From the NCBI GenBank assembly GCA_947484105.1, contig CANKON010000028.1, forward strand, positions 1-10,638: a stretch of 10,638 nucleotides of DNA, written 5' to 3'. The notes below the pieces were generated by a model, which had not been told where the DNA came from, searched no databases, and saw only the letters and a program-made list of their open reading frames with translations. The translations under genes were made by a program, and so were the position numbers. Shown here piece by piece: positions 8,385 to 10,638 of this stretch (positions are counted from its first letter, which is position 1; every line of letters starts with the position of its first letter). Source of the stretch: Methylococcaceae bacterium (lineage in GTDB: Bacteria > Pseudomonadota > Gammaproteobacteria > Methylococcales > Methylomonadaceae).

Positions 8385-8408
8385 CAAGGCGTTTTGTTGA
8401 ACGCCTTG
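8385..8408. repeat. Perfect 9-bp inverted repeat between mch and the propeller gene
   Basis: CAAGGCGTT (8385-8393) and AACGCCTTG (8400-8408) are exact reverse complements around a 6-base loop. This is the main structure in the 53-base gap between mch and the propeller gene. On the transcribed (minus) strand no T-run follows the stem; the next bases lead into the propeller ribosome site. It is therefore not a classical terminator for this operon. An mRNA stability, processing or attenuation element is more likely (inference). Confidence 0.7.
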
Positions 8409-8421
8409 CTTCAATGATTTT

Positions 8422-9402
8422 TTACGCGCCAAACGATAAATCTAATAAAGCGTTATCGAGTTGACCCGCGCGGAATGATTTGCCTGATTCAACAGCCGTC
8501 ACGATTACGCTTGCTGGGCTGAATAACATTGCGTCAATTTTGAAAAAGTCGTAATTGCAGGCTTTGAAAATTTCAGCAAACGGTTTGCCATAATCTTTTG
8601 AGGTTGAACTTGGTAATTCTTTTGCTAATTTTTCAGCCGCTTCGTCGCTGCCTTTTACAAATAAATGCACTTGTCCTGCGAATAAAATTGCATCGTTTGT
8701 GCGTCCCATTGCTTTGACAAAATTTGGGTGTGGTGGACAAATTGGCGCAGAACCTGAACCATCAACAATGTTTTCTAATGGAAAATGCAAGGCGTGCGCT
8801 TTGTGCATTGCGACTTCTAAAACTCGCGCCACAACTTGAACACCGCCCGCTAAACTGCTAGTTGGTGTGACGATAATGGTTAATTTTTCTGGTGAAATGC
8901 CACACGCCGCCGCGACTTTTTCAACGATTGCCAAAGGTGGAATCGCATCATTTTCAATAACCAATGTCGCCGCATCACCTTCATCGTGGTACGCCAATTC
9001 TTGATAAAGTTCTTCAACGGGGATCGTTTGTCCATCTTTTTGTTTGGTTGCCATTGCACGGGCAGGTCCTGAACCAAGCGCGTAGTATTTTTCGTGTGAC
9101 AAACTCCAACCCGCATATTGACTGCCTAAACAACCTAGAACAGGATTGCCCGTGTGAACATTTACCGAAAGAGGCCAGTTTGTTGTGTATGAACTGTGAG
9201 AAATTGAAACCGTTCCCATCCCGCCCAAACAAATTTCCGCAATAATTCGACCCGCTTCCAAGCCGCCGACATGGTTAATTCCCGCGTCAATAATTGTGCA
9301 ACCATTTTCTAATTTTTCAATTCCAACGCGCAATTTCGCTGCGTTGGTAATCAATTCTTGTACTAATGCCAATGTTAATTTGTTCACACTTGCTTGATTC
9401 AT
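8422..9402 (-). CDS. mch: Methenyltetrahydromethanopterin cyclohydrolase (internal start)
   Basis: Mch interconverts 5,10-methenyl-tetrahydromethanopterin and the 5-formyl form (EC 3.5.4.27), a cytoplasmic step in formaldehyde oxidation to formate in methylotrophs. From the ATG at 9402 the product has 326 residues, the usual full length. It shows long family-typical blocks: [14 protein letters not shown] (39-52), [12 protein letters not shown] (56-67), [19 protein letters not shown] (81-99), [13 protein letters not shown] (106-118), [19 protein letters not shown] (178-196) and [15 protein letters not shown] (214-228). R193 and E196 lie where the catalytic arginine and glutamate of archaeal Mch are expected (recalled alignment). 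AAAGG nine bases upstream supports independent initiation at 9402 even though the ATP-grasp frame runs into it without a stop. The gene is followed by the PQQ-type propeller. Identification is secure; whether the cell makes a free Mch, a fusion or both is open. Confidence 0.92.
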   Translation of the reverse strand: MNQASVNKLTLALVQELITNAAKLRVGIEKLENGCTIIDAGINHVGGLEAGRIIAEICLGGMGTVSISHSSYTTNWPLSVNVHTGNPVLGCLGSQYAGWSLSHEKYYALGSGPARAMATKQKDGQTIPVEELYQELAYHDEGDAATLVIENDAIPPLAIVEKVAAACGISPEKLTIIVTPTSSLAGGVQVVARVLEVAMHKAHALHFPLENIVDGSGSAPICPPHPNFVKAMGRTNDAILFAGQVHLFVKGSDEAAEKLAKELPSSTSKDYGKPFAEIFKACNYDFFKIDAMLFSPASVIVTAVESGKSFRAGQLDNALLDLSFGA

Positions 9403-10413
9403 TTTTAATGACCTTTTTAATTTTTGAATGTTAATTTTGAGTTTTTTTAATGCAGTTTTTGACCGCGTTGAACGCGCAATCATACTGCAAATAGGCTGAT
9501 TTTTGGGAATTATCACGCCTGAAGGCGGCAAATCTTGGCAGTTTTTCGACCAATCGAAATTTTTTGGAATGATGAGCGAATGTGGCGCGAAAATAATTTC
9601 ATAAGCTGAAAAGTTATTTGAATGCGTTGATTCTAAATTTTGCGTTAAATGCGCGTTGAATAAAGGTAAATCATAAAGCTGCATACTCGCAGAGAGACGT
9701 GGATTGATTTCTAAAACAAAAATGTCGGTTTCTGTGTGAATAAAATCGAGCGAATTTAAACCACGTAAATTGAAATGTAAAACCAGTTTTTTTACCCAAA
9801 ATTTGAGTTGTTTTTTTTGTACATTACTCAAATCGCTGTAATTTGAAATTCCTGCAAACAAAAAATCGATATGTGTCCATTGTGTGTTGAAGCCAATAAT
9901 TTCAGTATTTAGAAATAAAACGGAACCTGATTTTCCTTCACAAAATTGTTGCCAATAAATATCGGTTGTTTGAGAATTGATTCCAAAACCGCCCTGCCCT
10001 TTTAATGGTTTGGATAACCAATTTTTTGTGTCTTTTGGAAATAAAAAATGTGTTTCTGGATAAGGAATTTCTAAAAACTTCAACGCTGAAAAAAATTCCC
10101 GTTTATTTTGAACTATCTCAAAAACAGAAGGCGAATTCCCAACAATTTTGAAATGATTTTCCAAAAAATAAAGGCTTTCAAAGTGATTTTCAAAACCGCT
10201 GCCGTAAATTACGCCAGCAATGTTGAAATCTTCAAACTGTTTAAGCGCGAAAGTTATATTTTCAATCGAAAGTGAATCAACACGAATGACTTTTTTTGCA
10301 TAATTAAGTGTATCGACATCCGCAAAACAATCAATTACTAAAACATCAAAACCTTCTCGATTTGCGAATTGCGCTAGCATTCGCCCTGACGTTGCAACGA
10401 TTAGCCAAACCAT
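8422..10413 (-). CDS. ATP-grasp protein in one reading frame with methenyl-H4MPT cyclohydrolase (apparent fusion)
   Basis: A single 663-codon frame joins an ATP-grasp protein (residues 1-337, positions 9403-10413) to a complete Mch (338-663). The ATP-grasp part shows a Rossmann-like start ([17 protein letters not shown]), the ATP-binding strand and glycine loop [13 protein letters not shown] (132-144) and the metal-binding [10 protein letters not shown] (234-243). ATP-grasp ligases join acids to amines or thiols using ATP. Such genes occur in the tetrahydromethanopterin gene clusters of methylotrophs, where a role in cofactor synthesis is suspected; I cannot assign a substrate. The joining segment (about 318-337) is basic and helix-like and looks like the normal end of the ATP-grasp protein rather than a designed linker. 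Frame continuity rests on an A7 tract at 9442-9448 (minus strand). The start ATG overlaps the stop of the GspF-like gene as TAATG. It may be a true fusion, a lost stop or a one-base error in the sequence. Confidence 0.7.
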   Translation of the reverse strand: MVWLIVATSGRMLAQFANREGFDVLVIDCFADVDTLNYAKKVIRVDSLSIENITFALKQFEDFNIAGVIYGSGFENHFESLYFLENHFKIVGNSPSVFEIVQNKREFFSALKFLEIPYPETHFLFPKDTKNWLSKPLKGQGGFGINSQTTDIYWQQFCEGKSGSVLFLNTEIIGFNTQWTHIDFLFAGISNYSDLSNVQKKQLKFWVKKLVLHFNLRGLNSLDFIHTETDIFVLEINPRLSASMQLYDLPLFNAHLTQNLESTHSNNFSAYEIIFAPHSLIIPKNFDWSKNCQDLPPSGVIIPKNQPICSMIARSTRSKTALKKLKINIQKLKRSLKMNQASVNKLTLALVQELITNAAKLRVGIEKLENGCTIIDAGINHVGGLEAGRIIAEICLGGMGTVSISHSSYTTNWPLSVNVHTGNPVLGCLGSQYAGWSLSHEKYYALGSGPARAMATKQKDGQTIPVEELYQELAYHDEGDAATLVIENDAIPPLAIVEKVAAACGISPEKLTIIVTPTSSLAGGVQVVARVLEVAMHKAHALHFPLENIVDGSGSAPICPPHPNFVKAMGRTNDAILFAGQVHLFVKGSDEAAEKLAKELPSSTSKDYGKPFAEIFKACNYDFFKIDAMLFSPASVIVTAVESGKSFRAGQLDNALLDLSFGA
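9411..9416 (-). promoter_or_regulatory. Internal ribosome binding site for mch
   Basis: On the minus strand AAAGG (9412-9416) followed by T lies nine bases before the ATG at 9402, within the end of the ATP-grasp frame. It argues that mch was, and may still be, translated on its own. Confidence 0.5.
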
Positions 10414-10638
10414 TACGCTGCCAAATCATTCACGCTCAAAATCGCTAATAAAATAGACACGATAATTCCCGCAATCATAATGCCCAGCGTAATAATCAAC
10501 GCGGGTTCAAGTAACGCCAACATTCGCGCAATCGACACGCGCAATTGTTTATCGTAAATCGTGGCAATACGTAAAAGCATGGTTTCTAAATGCCCAGTTT
10601 CTTCGCCCATTTTTATCATTTGCATTGCCATTTTTGGA
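10413..10638 (-). CDS. Type II secretion system F family protein (GspF-like), C-terminal end
   Basis: Only the last 74 residues are in the window; the frame stays open through the right edge, so the methionines there are internal. The conserved GEETG box (GEESG in relatives) and the following block LxxMLxRIAxIYDxxxR are typical of the second GspF/PilC domain. They are followed by a hydrophobic stretch ([20 protein letters not shown]) and the ending [10 protein letters not shown], which resembles GspF more than PilC. GspF is the inner-membrane platform protein of type II secretion. Here it is followed not by a pseudopilin gene but directly by the ATP-grasp/mch frame, with a one-base overlap of stop and start (TAATG). 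The rest of a secretion operon may lie beyond the right edge. Confidence 0.85.
   Translation of the reverse strand, partial: PKMAMQMIKMGEETGHLETMLLRIATIYDKQLRVSIARMLALLEPALIITLGIMIAGIIVSILLAILSVNDLAA

Noticed and set aside
8385..8421. Rho-independent terminator for mch
   Set aside because: The stem lacks a T-run on the minus strand. T bases follow only on the + strand and eight bases away, where no gene ends.
9440..9450. Reading the 663-codon frame as two independent genes with a proven frameshift
   Set aside because: No stop or frame break exists in the sequence given, so a frameshift is only one explanation and is reported as a finding, not as a pseudogene.
1..10638. tRNA, rRNA, CRISPR array, insertion sequence or phage attachment site
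   Set aside because: Coding density is nearly complete, no gap exceeds 60 bases, and I saw no short spaced repeats, transposase frames or cloverleaf-like segments.

Overview
The window (about 40% G+C by eye) most likely comes from a low-GC, methylotrophic gammaproteobacterium. The reasons are a bacterial methenyl-tetrahydromethanopterin cyclohydrolase (mch), a PQQ-alcohol-oxidation-type beta-propeller with its ABC ATPase, a type II secretion GspF end, and a two-partner secretion operon with a CHASE2 adenylate cyclase. Methylococcales methanotrophs or methylotrophic Beggiatoa/Thiotrichales relatives fit. I cannot name a genus from the sequence alone.

Positions 1-6656 (+ strand) form one tight run of four genes. 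They are the 3' part of a large YDG-repeat exoprotein (TpsA-like), a periplasmic protein with two FecR domains, a TpsB/ShlB-type outer-membrane transporter with POTRA domains, and a membrane CHASE2-class III adenylate cyclase. Junctions are a 4-base ATGA overlap and two gaps of 16 bases or less. The layout suggests that export of a huge surface protein is made together with an envelope sensor and a cAMP-producing receptor. That functional link is inference.

Positions 6681-10638 (- strand, converging on the first block) read, in transcription order: the C-terminal end of a GspF-like protein, an ATP-grasp protein, mch, a secreted YVTN beta-propeller and an ABC ATPase. GspF stop and ATP-grasp start overlap as TAATG; propeller stop and ATPase start overlap as ATGA. 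There is no stop codon between ATP-grasp and mch, so the two form one 663-codon frame, although mch keeps its own ribosome binding site and start. Whether they stay in frame depends on a run of seven A bases just before the junction: gain or loss of one base would close the ATP-grasp frame within a few codons. This is the most unusual point in the window.

The minus-strand block links formaldehyde oxidation through tetrahydromethanopterin (Mch, and probably the ATP-grasp as a cofactor or pathway accessory) with a PQQ-alcohol-oxidation-associated envelope module (propeller and ABC ATPase). The partner ABC permease is not in the window. Only 24 bases separate the two convergent blocks. There are no RNA genes, CRISPR arrays, insertion sequences or gene-free stretches above 60 bases. 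Both operons' promoters must lie outside the window.
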